Below the pieces are notes generated by a model. The model was not told the DNA's origin, ran no database searches, and saw only the letters and a program-made list of their open reading frames with translations. Below, one piece after another: positions 1-6,836 of a stretch of 17,678 bases of DNA. The stretch is from JANQKX01 sp039028695 (GTDB lineage Bacteria > Pseudomonadota > Alphaproteobacteria > Kiloniellales > Kiloniellaceae): NCBI GenBank assembly GCA_039028695.1, contig JBCCHN010000107.1:1-17678 (forward strand). Reading direction: 5' to 3'. A program made the position numbers and the translations under genes. Each line of letters begins with the position of its first letter. Position 1 is the first letter of the stretch.

Positions 1-1
1 C

Positions 2-391
2 CTCTTCGACCGGCCTTGCGGCTGGCGCCACGTGGCAAGGGACAGCTTAAACGCCGCGGACTTGCCCTGGCGGGTGGTCTACCTGAGCGAAAATTTCCTG
101 AGTGTGCGCACCGCCATCAGCGCCGGCCTTGGCGTCGGCATCCTGGCCCGCAGTACTATGAGCCCCGACCTTAAAATTCTGGGTGACGCTGAAGGCCTTC
201 CCCTGCTGCCTCCGTCGGCCCACACCATCCTCAAACGATCGCCGGCGGCAGGCCTCCACAATCTTCACATCCCAGACGAGTCTCAACCGATCCGCGCCAA
301 TCAAAACGCCTCTCAAGAAGTCATCGACGCCATGGAAACCGCCCTCCGCGAAGCCATCGGCGCCGAAGCGATGAAGCAAGCATTATTTTAG
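2..391 (+). CDS. LysR-family transcriptional regulator, C-terminal part (cut by window edge)
   Basis: The reading frame is open from base 2 to the TAG at 389-391, so the gene begins outside the window. The visible 129 residues match the end of a LysR substrate-binding domain: an FDRPCGWR segment, then PWRVVY, then the AISAGLGVGILARSTM segment that forms the last lobe of the effector-binding fold. The family binds DNA through an N-terminal helix-turn-helix, which is not visible here. The last 40 or so residues, rich in Q, N, E and A, run past the usual end of the domain. The ATG at 32 only falls inside the domain and is not the true start. No terminator is evident just after the stop. Family assignment is confident; the regulated target is unknown. 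Confidence 0.8.
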   Translation, partial: LFDRPCGWRHVARDSLNAADLPWRVVYLSENFLSVRTAISAGLGVGILARSTMSPDLKILGDAEGLPLLPPSAHTILKRSPAAGLHNLHIPDESQPIRANQNASQEVIDAMETALREAIGAEAMKQALF

Positions 392-744
392 GGACGGCTT
401 GGATTTAAGGAACCAACCAAAATCAAAAAGGCTTTTTGGGCCGGCGCCCCAGGCGTTCATTTACGGCCGTGCCGGTCTGGGACATCCAATTTTGGCTGGC
501 GGAATCCAGTCCGGAAATAATGGACGATTTTTTCGTCACCGGGCTGTATCGTCTAATAATAGCCAGGATAACTTATGCGATAGATGTAAATTTTTTCTCT
601 TTCTTGTGGAATACTAAGCTGTACGACGAAAGCTTTGGAAAACCGGATGGCGGCAAATAGGCAGGGATAATCCCCGCAGTCCACGATCCCCTGATCGCAA
701 AGGCCCTTGTCTATCCCTACTGAACAATTCCCGTCGTCGGTTGG
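392..744. other. Non-coding or degenerate stretch
   Basis: No convincing intact gene lies here. Plus-strand frame 1 is open from about 436 to a TAG at 658-660, then continues past that stop and a TGA at 721-723 into the better preserved fragment at 745-894. Its translation around 520-620 contains a hydrophobic aromatic stretch that loosely resembles the membrane segment of the pentapeptide protein at 1232-2530, and a KAL tripeptide near 700 fits the same alignment. The stretch may therefore be the heavily decayed 5' part of that copy, but the similarity is too weak for a firm call. Confidence 0.4.
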
Positions 745-894
745 GCGATGGATATCTTTTTTGGGTCCTGCGAAAGGTGTCCAGTCGACATCCCCTGGAC
801 CATTCAAATCGCTTCCATGGGCCAAGGCATCATGAACTTGACCCTGCTGTTCCTCGTTGGTTTGGCGCTGCGGAATTATTTCCGCGTGAAATAG
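745..894 (+). pseudogene. Remnant: C-terminal end of a pentapeptide-repeat membrane protein paralogue
   Basis: Reading plus-strand frame 1 to the TAG at 892-894 gives a peptide whose last 34 or so residues line up without gaps with the C-terminus of the intact protein at 1232-2530. Both contain VDIP or IDIP, then a run ending QGxMNLxLLFLVxLALRN. Match at the DNA level is also visible (for example catgaact and ttggcg blocks). The 5' side is broken by in-frame stops at 721-723 and 658-660, and no pentapeptide repeats survive. An ATG at 748 could start a 48-residue peptide, but no ribosome site supports it. This is best read as a decayed duplicate of the neighbouring gene; a short functional peptide is less likely. 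Confidence 0.65.
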
Positions 895-1149
895 GGCGAG
901 CTGTCCCCAAGGCATGAGAATTTACCCTGGCGGCTCACCGCAATCACCCGCTGCCCGGCACCTGATTGATAAGCGTCAAGATTCTCCTTTAGGGAGTATA
1001 ATTTATTTTATTTTGAGCAAATATTACGGCATCTGCCGGCGCCAGATGGATCAGAGTCCAATCCTTCGCTGATCGACGGGCCGTATTGATTTCAAAAGTC
1101 TCTCAACCTCAAAGGTTTAAGTGAAGATAATTAAAGGATGAATTTCAGT
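895..1149. other. AT-rich intergenic region upstream of the pentapeptide gene
   Basis: No gene is seen between the remnant's stop and the next promoter. A TATAAT hexamer lies at 997-1002, but no good -35 element sits at the right distance (the nearest TTGATA, 966-971, is 25 bp away), so it is not called as a promoter. Base composition becomes clearly AT-rich from about 985 onward. Confidence 0.4.
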
Positions 1150-1167
1150 CTAATTTATTTTAATTAG
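1150..1167. promoter_or_regulatory. Inverted repeat, possible operator
   Basis: The hexamer CTAATT at 1150-1155 and its exact reverse complement AATTAG at 1162-1167 flank a 6-bp AT-only centre. It ends 3 bp before the -35 hexamer of the promoter that serves the pentapeptide gene, a usual place for an activator or repressor site. No protein can be assigned to it. Confidence 0.35.
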
Positions 1168-1170
1168 GTG

Positions 1171-1199
1171 TTGCAAAATAATGAAATAACCCTTATAGT
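1171..1199 (+). promoter_or_regulatory. Sigma-70-type promoter of the pentapeptide gene
   Basis: TTGCAA at 1171-1176 and TATAGT at 1194-1199 are separated by exactly 17 bp. The predicted transcription start, near 1206, leaves a leader of about 25 nt before the ATG at 1232. The leader has no recognisable Shine-Dalgarno sequence. Confidence 0.6.
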
Positions 1200-1231
1200 A
1201 GTAAACGATTGTTTAGTAAAAACATACTGAT

Positions 1232-2530
1232 ATGAACACGCAGAAATACCTTCACCTCGCCCGGCAGGGGAAAGAGGATTGGAACAGATGGCGGAAGGAA
1301 AACCCTAAGGAATCTGTTGATTTTTCCGGTGTGGATTTCACGACCTCGGACAACCTGGATATCTCCTTCGCCGGTTATCATTTGGGCGATCATGCGGACT
1401 TCCGCGGTGCCTGTTTTGGCGATGGCATGGACTTTGAGGGTGCGATCTTTGGTGATTGGGCCTCTTTTGATGGCGCAACCATGGGTCACGGGGCGGATTT
1501 CGTGGCCGCGGTTTTCGGGGCGGAGGCGCGTTTTAATGATACAACCTTTGATGACGGAGCAAATTTCGAAAGGGCGTCCTTGGGCGCGGGCGCTCAATTC
1601 TGCGGCGCCACCTTTGGCGGCGACCTTTGGTTTGGCGATGATTCGGCGGTTTCCGCAGGTGTTATATCAGGTGGTGAGGTAACGAGATGTGCCCTGCCGG
1701 TCGAGTCTCAGGCGGCCTTGGGTCCGGAAAGGCCCGCCGCCCCGCTCGGAGCCATTTCCTTTGCACAGGCAAGTTTTTTGGGAACGGCTCGTTTCGGCGG
1801 CAGAATTTTTGGCGGTGAGGCGGATTTTTCCGCGGCTCACTTCGCGACACCGCCGGATTTTGGCAAGACCCAAGGTTGGTCGAACCTGAACTGGTCAGAT
1901 GTTACCTTTGCCTTGCCGAAAGGGTGGGGTCTCGGCCCGCTGAGTGGCCCATCAACTGAAGGCCTATCTCTCGGCAGCGTTGAAGAGAAGCGCAGGCTGA
2001 CCCGACTTCGGCAGTGCCGGAGAATTGCCCGCGATCTCCATGCGGGCAAGGCGCAACGGGACCTGTCCATCCTTGAGCGTGTGATTGGCCTGCAGGCCCG
2101 TTGGCGGGATTGGGCCCAAAAGCCGGTCTTGCCAAGGCTCTTAGGGCTTGGGGAGCCTCTCTTGTCCACGGTCCTGACTTTTGCCAGTTGGCTATTCTAT
2201 GATTTTGGCCGGGCGATCATGCGACCGATCGCTTGGATTGGCGTCTTCAACCTCTTTTTCTTCGGCCTCTATGCCCATCTGGTCAAGCAGCCCTTCGACG
2301 CGGCCTCTAAGGCCTTGCTCGATTTTACGGTGGGCAGCTTCCTCCCCTTTGGCACTTTTTCCCGCTCAGTGTTGGAATCCTCGGCCGTGGTTTTATTCAC
2401 CAATTCCGCCTCCGGTCTCATCGATATTCCCATGGCGGTACAACTAGCCTCTACCTGTCAGGGCCTCATGAACCTCTTCTTGCTGTTTCTCGTCGCTTTG
2501 GCCTTGCGCAACCATGCGCGGGGAGCCTAG
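1232..2530 (+). CDS. Pentapeptide-repeat membrane protein
   Basis: The 432-residue product starts with a segment (LARQGKEDWNRWRKENP, residues 9-25) that matches the WNxWR head typical of bacterial pentapeptide-repeat proteins. Residues 51-134 hold about seven 11-residue units of the pattern FGxxAxFxxAx, a doubled form of the pentapeptide beta-helix; weaker units recur at 174-210. A charged helical linker (about 249-300) leads to a hydrophobic C-terminal part with likely membrane segments near 317-347 and 384-427, ending LALRN plus basic residues. The inferred architecture is a soluble right-handed beta-helix tethered to a membrane module. Function is unknown; the two-part design suggests a membrane sensor, channel-like or scaffold role, but no catalytic residues are visible. 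The ATG at 1232 fits the promoter just upstream. The C-terminus has a decayed second copy at 745-894. Confidence 0.85.
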   Translation: MNTQKYLHLARQGKEDWNRWRKENPKESVDFSGVDFTTSDNLDISFAGYHLGDHADFRGACFGDGMDFEGAIFGDWASFDGATMGHGADFVAAVFGAEARFNDTTFDDGANFERASLGAGAQFCGATFGGDLWFGDDSAVSAGVISGGEVTRCALPVESQAALGPERPAAPLGAISFAQASFLGTARFGGRIFGGEADFSAAHFATPPDFGKTQGWSNLNWSDVTFALPKGWGLGPLSGPSTEGLSLGSVEEKRRLTRLRQCRRIARDLHAGKAQRDLSILERVIGLQARWRDWAQKPVLPRLLGLGEPLLSTVLTFASWLFYDFGRAIMRPIAWIGVFNLFFFGLYAHLVKQPFDAASKALLDFTVGSFLPFGTFSRSVLESSAVVLFTNSASGLIDIPMAVQLASTCQGLMNLFLLFLVALALRNHARGA

Positions 2531-2540
2531 GACGGGATGC

Positions 2541-2579
2541 CCTAGTGTAACACGCAGCGCCCCAGTGTAACATCCAGCG
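2541..2579 (+). repeat. Two tandem 20-bp-period repeats
   Basis: Bases 2541-2559 and 2561-2579 agree at 16 of 19 positions around a shared AGTGTAACA core, with a period of exactly 20 bp. The second copy overlaps the left arm and loop of the terminator-like hairpin. It could be a local duplication. Confidence 0.55.
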
Positions 2580-2595
2580 TCCTGGGGCCTTTTCC
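2559..2595 (+). terminator. Rho-independent terminator candidate after the pentapeptide gene
   Basis: GCCCCAG (2559-2565) pairs perfectly with CTGGGGC (2582-2588) across a 16-nt loop, followed by a T-rich run beginning CTTTTCCTTTCT. An alternative small hairpin CCAG/CTGG with a 4-nt loop (2574-2585) lies inside it. It is 28 nt after the stop codon at 2528-2530. Confidence 0.55.
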
Positions 2596-2630
2596 TTTCT
2601 CCCTTTCGTCAAGCATGGCACCATGCGCCC

Positions 2631-3044
2631 ATGACGGATAGCCCCAAAACCAATTGCGATCAGGCCCCGGAGGAGTCCGCCAAAACCAAGGTCTATTACA
2701 ACTCCGCGTGCCCCGTTTGTAAGGCAGGCATCCAAGCGCAGCGGGCCAAGCTCGACCGAACCGATGCGAAAGTCGATTGGATCGATGTGCACCAAGATAA
2801 CAGCGCGGTGGACGTTTTGGGCGCCGACCTTGAATTTGTGCGCGAGCGGCTTCATGTGGTCGATACAGATGGCCAGGTTCAGGTCGGTGCTGATGCTTTT
2901 ACCACTTTGTGGGATATAACGCCGGGTGAATCATGGCGGGCTCGTCTCGGCCGCTTGATCCTCCTTGGGCCGCTCTTTCATGGCGCCTATAACTTCTTCG
3001 CCCGCGGCCTCTATCGTTGGAACAAGTCCCGCCAACGTTGGTAA
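2631..3044 (+). CDS. DCC-family (DUF393) thiol-disulfide oxidoreductase-like protein
   Basis: The 137-residue product has the thioredoxin-like DCC arrangement: a beta-strand VYYNSACPVC (residues 21-30) carrying a CxxC pair (Cys27, Cys30), then a charged helix and WIDV strand (50-53), then the GADAF segment (87-90) and a C-terminal hydrophobic helix with the usual RLGRLxxLGPLF character. The family name comes from a DxxCxxC motif; here the first Asp is replaced by Ser or Asn (YYNSACPVC). A soluble cytoplasmic redox role is inferred, but substrates of the family are poorly known. Neither upstream ATG (2615, 2623) is in frame, so 2631 is the natural start, although no ribosome site is visible. 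The gene stands alone behind a terminator-like hairpin. Confidence 0.8.
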   Translation: MTDSPKTNCDQAPEESAKTKVYYNSACPVCKAGIQAQRAKLDRTDAKVDWIDVHQDNSAVDVLGADLEFVRERLHVVDTDGQVQVGADAFTTLWDITPGESWRARLGRLILLGPLFHGAYNFFARGLYRWNKSRQRW

Positions 3045-3087
3045 GGACGTATGGTCGGGTCGTGCGCCGGGTCCTGCCCTGGTCCCA

Positions 3088-3120
3088 ATGGGTCGCTCAG
3101 CAGATCACCTTGCGACCCGT
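3088..3120. other. Hairpin-forming inverted repeat between convergent genes
   Basis: GGGTCGC (3090-3096) and GCGACCC (3112-3118) are perfect complements with a 15-nt loop; one wobble pair and one A-T pair extend the stem. It sits after the DUF393 gene and before the 3' end of the opposing oxidoreductase. No T-run follows on either strand, so intrinsic termination is uncertain. The rest of 3045-3228 shows no gene. Confidence 0.3.
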
Positions 3121-3228
3121 TCTCGCGGCCTGGGGCATGGTGATGAAGGGCAGGACAAGAATCAGGGGACATAATACCTAGCGGGAGTGCCCTCTCGTCC
3201 CATAACGCGAGGCTGCGCGGTTAAGCGA

Positions 3229-4296
3229 TCACGAAAACCTTGATGGCCGGTACGGCGCCAGCAAGAGGGACTCTTTTTCCTGCACGATTTCCTCTGCCGC
3301 CAAGCGTCCCACGATGGGGGCCAGGGTGATGCCGCTGTGCATGGCGGCGATGTAGAGTCCCGCCACGCCGGATACGAAGCCGACGATGGGAAAACCGTCT
3401 TGCGGGGTGGGACGGCTGGCGGTGGTCACGGCAGCGAGCTGCAGGTCGGGGACCTTATCCAGCAATTTGGGCACTGTGGCCAGTAGGGCCGCGCCTTCTG
3501 CTTCCGGGTTATCGGGTACCGGGCCGCCGCCGAAGTCCCGGCCAACCACCAGGCGTCCGGCCCGGTCCTGCTTCAAATGCAGCTCGGGTGCGACCATGAT
3601 GGGGCCGCAGCAGGGGGCCACCGGCGCGCTCTGGGCCAAGAGGCCGGGCACGGCCCGGAGCTGGATTTTGACGCCAAGGCTGTCGGCGAGCGCGGCCGTA
3701 CCGTTGCCGGCGGTCAGTACCACCGCCTCGGCGGTCAGGGTTCCTTGGTCGCTTGTTACACCGTTGACCTGTCCGCCCTGGGTGGTGAAGCCGGTCACCC
3801 GGCAGGGGGCAGTGATCTGCGCCCCGCTGGCCTTGAGCAGGGTCGCGGTGGCGACGCAGGGCTCCAGCGCCCCGTCGCCGGCGGCAAAGGCGGCAAGGGC
3901 CGGCGGGTGGCGCAGGTTTGGGGCGATCCGGGCGATTTCACCGGCCTCCACCAGGCGGATGTCATAGCCCCAGGCGCCGTGCTGATCCACAAAGGCGGCG
4001 AGCTCGGACGGGCTCATATCCCAGGCGAGGCAGCCGCTCCAGTCAAGAGCAAGGGCGCCGTCCAGCCCTTGGTCCAGATCGCGGTATTCGGCCATGCTGG
4101 CGGCTCTCAAGCGGTAGTAGGGCTCAGGATTGTTGAAGGACGCATTGATCCAGGCGAAGGACCCGGCGGTGGCCGTGTCGGACGCACCGCCTCGCACTTG
4201 GTCGGCGGCAAGCACCGTGACCCGGGCACCGCTTCGGCTCAGGTAATAGGCCATGGCCGCGCCGATAATGCCGGCGCCAATCACGATGATATGCAC
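3229..4296 (-). CDS. FAD-dependent oxidoreductase, DAO (D-amino-acid oxidase/dehydrogenase-like) family
   Basis: The 355-residue product opens with a Rossmann dinucleotide-binding motif, VIGAGIIGAAMAYYLSRSG (residues 5-23), with the GxGxxG glycines at 7, 9 and 12. The mid-region VVLTAGNGT (about residues 191-199) is the second FAD-contact strand, and the C-terminus carries SRPTPQDGFPIVG then MHSGITLAP, the classic closing motif of glycine oxidase, sarcosine oxidase and DadA-like enzymes. Such enzymes oxidise amines or D-amino acids to imines; the substrate is not predictable here. The start is a GTG at 4296, directly before the Rossmann strand, with AAAGG about 11 nt upstream. It diverges from the GNAT gene at 4488, and two tandem repeats lie in its promoter region. 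Confidence 0.85.
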   Translation of the reverse strand: MHIIVIGAGIIGAAMAYYLSRSGARVTVLAADQVRGGASDTATAGSFAWINASFNNPEPYYRLRAASMAEYRDLDQGLDGALALDWSGCLAWDMSPSELAAFVDQHGAWGYDIRLVEAGEIARIAPNLRHPPALAAFAAGDGALEPCVATATLLKASGAQITAPCRVTGFTTQGGQVNGVTSDQGTLTAEAVVLTAGNGTAALADSLGVKIQLRAVPGLLAQSAPVAPCCGPIMVAPELHLKQDRAGRLVVGRDFGGGPVPDNPEAEGAALLATVPKLLDKVPDLQLAAVTTASRPTPQDGFPIVGFVSGVAGLYIAAMHSGITLAPIVGRLAAEEIVQEKESLLLAPYRPSRFS

Positions 4297-4315
4297 GCTG
4301 TCGAGCCTTTCTGAA

Positions 4316-4349
4316 TGCGCAACAGTCTGGACTTGCGCGACAGTCTAGG
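4316..4349. repeat. Pair of direct repeats upstream of the FAD oxidoreductase
   Basis: The 15-mers at 4316-4330 and 4334-4348 share 13 positions around TGCGC and ACAGTCT, offset by 18 bp. They lie about 20 to 53 bp before the GTG start of the minus-strand oxidoreductase, within the divergent intergenic region, where tandem binding sites for a regulator would be expected. An operator role is inferred only from position and repetition. Confidence 0.4.
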
Positions 4350-4487
4350 CGATCTGAAGCCGGCCGCAAGACCCTTGTCCCATCCAACGGGAAGCGCCGC
4401 GCCACGGCGCAGGTCCGCGGATAAGACCCTCATGGAGCTGCATATTTTGGGTTGTGCCGGGGCGCGGTGGTCTGTCATCATGCGGCC

Positions 4488-5285
4488 ATGCTTCCCGCGA
4501 TTGAAGACAGCGAGGCCGGCCCTTTGGATCTGGCCGCCGAAGGGGTTTGGCCGCCCGCGCGCCTGGTACGCCTGGGTGGTTGGCGCTGTCGGCTGGACCG
4601 GGGCGTCACCCGGCGGGCCAACTCGGTCTTGGCACTGGAAGCCCCGGCATCTGAATTGGGATCGGCCATAGACCAGGTCGAAAAACTCTATCGGGAGTTA
4701 GGCCTGCGGCCCTGTTTTCAGATCACGCCGGCTTGCCGTCCGGGAGATTTGCCGGCAGTCTTGGTGGCACGGGGCTATCGGACCGAGGGAAGCTCCTGGG
4801 TGATGGGCGCGGTGGGCGACAGGGTCGCTTCCGAGGCCAAGTCGGCAACGACCTTAGGTACACCTGGCGATGACCTGCCGGTGGCTTTGGCGCCACGGGC
4901 CGACGACGCCTGGATGGACTGTTATCAAGCCGGCATTGATCCCGCCACGCGCCAGGTCCGCCGGTCCATTCTGTCGCGCATCGAGGAACCGGCCGCCTTC
5001 GCTCAGGTCGGAGCAGAGGATGAAATTCAGGCCGTGGGGGTTGCGGCCTGTGCGCGCGGGACGGTCTGGATCAACTGCATGCAAACGGCGCCGACCTTTC
5101 GCCGCCGGGGTGCGGCCCGCCGGATTTTGGGCGCCCTGGCCCGCTGGGCGCTAGACCAGAAACCGGCGCCCCATCATAACCGGCTCTATCTGCAGGTGGA
5201 AGCCGACAACGGCCCGGCGCGGGCCCTCTATGAGGGGCTCGGGTTCCAGACCCTTTATGCCTACCACTATATGGTGCGGCCATGA
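4488..5285 (+). CDS. GNAT-family N-acetyltransferase (double-domain type)
   Basis: From the ATG at 4488 the product has 265 residues. The N-terminal half has GGWRCRLDRGVTRRANSVLAL, a motif common in bacterial proteins with a degenerate GNAT-like first domain. The C-terminal half is a canonical acetyltransferase fold: the acetyl-CoA pyrophosphate loop motif TFRRRGAARRIL, followed by LYLQVEADNGPARALYEGLGF, the usual motif B with its N and Y residues. These enzymes transfer acetyl from acetyl-CoA to an amine; the substrate is unknown. Upstream in-frame TTG (4452) and GTG (4467) codons exist, but extension residues are Cys/His-rich and unlike the family, so ATG 4488 is preferred, despite the lack of a clear ribosome site. 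The transporter 87 nt downstream may be co-transcribed. Confidence 0.8.
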   Translation: MLPAIEDSEAGPLDLAAEGVWPPARLVRLGGWRCRLDRGVTRRANSVLALEAPASELGSAIDQVEKLYRELGLRPCFQITPACRPGDLPAVLVARGYRTEGSSWVMGAVGDRVASEAKSATTLGTPGDDLPVALAPRADDAWMDCYQAGIDPATRQVRRSILSRIEEPAAFAQVGAEDEIQAVGVAACARGTVWINCMQTAPTFRRRGAARRILGALARWALDQKPAPHHNRLYLQVEADNGPARALYEGLGFQTLYAYHYMVRP

Positions 5286-5372
5286 GCGGCCAGAGCATAG
5301 GCCGCCAAAGCATGGGCAAGGGGATCATGATCCGGCGGCCGCCTGGCGCTGCGGGAAAGAGGGAGCGGTTTA

Positions 5373-6326
5373 ATGTCCCCTAATTTGCGCGGTGTGGCCT
5401 GGATCGTGGGCTCTTGTGCGGCGGGCACCCTGATGTCCGCCGGGATCAAGGAACTGGCGCCGCTGATCCCCGTTTTCCAGATCGTCTTCCTACGCTGCCT
5501 GGTGGGACTGGTGCTGACGGTTCCCATGGTCATGTTCCGCCGCGCCGGCCCGCCCGACTCGCAAAACGGAACGGAGGCCTTGGGGTCGCCGGCACCGCGC
5601 TGGATAAGCCCGCGTTGGCGGCTGCATCTCCTGCGCGGTGCCTTGGCGGTGGGTGCCATCAACTGCGGATACTATGCTATTGCGGCGCTTCCCTTGGCCA
5701 CTGTGACGGTTCTGTTCTTCACCGCGCCATTGTTTATTACCATTCTTGCCGTCCCCTTTTTAGGGGAAAAGGTGGGATGGCGCCGTTGGAGCGCCACGGC
5801 GATAGGCTTTTTAGGCGCCCTGGTGGTCCTCTGGCCGGCCCCGGGCGAGCCAGACGTCTTACGCGTGGAAGCCGAGATGCTGGTGGCCATCCTCTCCTCC
5901 GTGCTCTTTGCCGGGGCCTTGATCACCGGGAAAAAGCTCTCCACCACCGAGGCGCCCACCACCATGCTGCTCTATTCGGGCCTCTTTACCACCATCGGCG
6001 CCTTGCCGCTGGCCCTATCCGTCTGGGTCACGCCCAGTTGGCAGGATCTGCTGCTCCTGGGTGTGGTGTCGATCTTTGCCACCGGCCGTAGCTATTGCGA
6101 TATCCGGGGCTATGCCGCCGGGGAGGCCAGCTTCGTCGCCCCCTTCAGCTATCTGCGCCTGATCTTCATGGGGCTGGCCGGCTATTTCCTCTTTGCTGAA
6201 ATCCCCGAAGTCCGCGCCCTGTCCGGTGCCGTCATCATCATCGGCAGCTCCCTCTACATCGCCCACCGCGAAGCGACCCACAAACGCCGCCTCTCCAAAC
6301 CTGCCGTCGGCCCCAGCCCGGACTAG
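5373..6326 (+). CDS. EamA/DMT-superfamily transporter
   Basis: The 317-residue product is strongly hydrophobic, with about ten membrane segments in two EamA halves. The first half covers the VAWIVGSCAAGTLMSAGIK start, FQIVFLRCLVG, and LATVTVLFFTAPLFITILAVPFLGEKVGWRRW; the second runs from about residue 170, with the YLRLIFMGLAGYFLFAEIPE then LSGAVIIIGSSLYI ending. These motifs are standard for inner-membrane drug/metabolite exporters. The substrate cannot be read from sequence. A GAGGGA ribosome site (5359-5364) lies 8 nt before the ATG and supports this start. It follows the GNAT gene on the same strand. Confidence 0.87.
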   Translation: MSPNLRGVAWIVGSCAAGTLMSAGIKELAPLIPVFQIVFLRCLVGLVLTVPMVMFRRAGPPDSQNGTEALGSPAPRWISPRWRLHLLRGALAVGAINCGYYAIAALPLATVTVLFFTAPLFITILAVPFLGEKVGWRRWSATAIGFLGALVVLWPAPGEPDVLRVEAEMLVAILSSVLFAGALITGKKLSTTEAPTTMLLYSGLFTTIGALPLALSVWVTPSWQDLLLLGVVSIFATGRSYCDIRGYAAGEASFVAPFSYLRLIFMGLAGYFLFAEIPEVRALSGAVIIIGSSLYIAHREATHKRRLSKPAVGPSPD

Positions 6327-6342
6327 GGACCGGCTCCCACCC

Positions 6343-6357
6343 GCCGGCACGGCCGGC
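6343..6357. terminator. Short GC hairpin between convergent genes
   Basis: GCCGGC is repeated at 6343-6348 and 6352-6357 around a 3-nt loop and can fold as a hairpin on either strand. It lies in the 36-bp gap between the 3' ends of the transporter and the opposing acetyltransferase. No T-run follows, so its role as a bidirectional terminator is only plausible. Confidence 0.25.
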
Positions 6358-6362
6358 TGCGC

Positions 6363-6833
6363 TTAGAGGAGGGGGCTTCGAAAATCCTTCACGAAAAAGG
6401 TCTCGGATTCCGGTTGGAATTTGCCGAAGGTAATTTTCCCACAGGGCCTAAAGCCGTTTCGGATGTGCCAGGCTTGCGGAGCCTGTTCCGATGAAACTGC
6501 CGAAGTTATGAGCGATGGGGCCTGCCGTTGTGCCATTTCCTTTTCCCAAAAGAAGAAGAGTGCCGTTCCGATCCCTTGTCGTTGATGGTCAGGCAATACG
6601 CGGATCATGTCTAGGAAGGGGATGGCGCCCCAAAAGAAGCTGAAGCGCAGAAAGCCCAAGAGCGCTGTGTCTTGCTCAGCTAGTATGTATTCTTTTTGCG
6701 AGATGCACCGCCGGATCCATTGATGGTTCACGTGGATGTCTTGACCTTGCAACCAGGGAAGGTCAGCCGCCTTAGCGTAGCGGATTTCCCCTATTTTAGT
6801 CGATCCCTCCCTTCGCTGATCTCTCTTGCCCAC
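6363..6833 (-). CDS. GNAT-family N-acetyltransferase
   Basis: The 156-residue protein is a single-domain GNAT. It has IRYAKAADLPWL at the start (residues 17-28), a central LGFLRFSFFWGAIPFLDMIRVLPDHQRQGIGTALFFFWE block holding the QRQGIG acetyl-CoA binding loop, and a late AWHIRNGFRPCG motif typical of the final strand. The start is a GTG at 6833, the only usual start codon before the conserved domain; it lies 3 nt after the stop of the LysR gene, and the sequence GAGGGA just before that stop could serve as its ribosome site. The tight spacing suggests translation coupled to the LysR gene. It may modify a compound linked to the LysR regulon; that is inference. Confidence 0.78.
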   Translation of the reverse strand: MGKRDQRREGSTKIGEIRYAKAADLPWLQGQDIHVNHQWIRRCISQKEYILAEQDTALLGFLRFSFFWGAIPFLDMIRVLPDHQRQGIGTALFFFWEKEMAQRQAPSLITSAVSSEQAPQAWHIRNGFRPCGKITFGKFQPESETFFVKDFRSPLL

Positions 6834-6836
6834 CGC

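Noticed and set aside
3577..4314. Long plus-strand open frame antisense to the FAD oxidoreductase
   Set aside because: It is a G+C-driven shadow: it lacks any family motif, while the minus-strand frame has full FAD-enzyme motifs.
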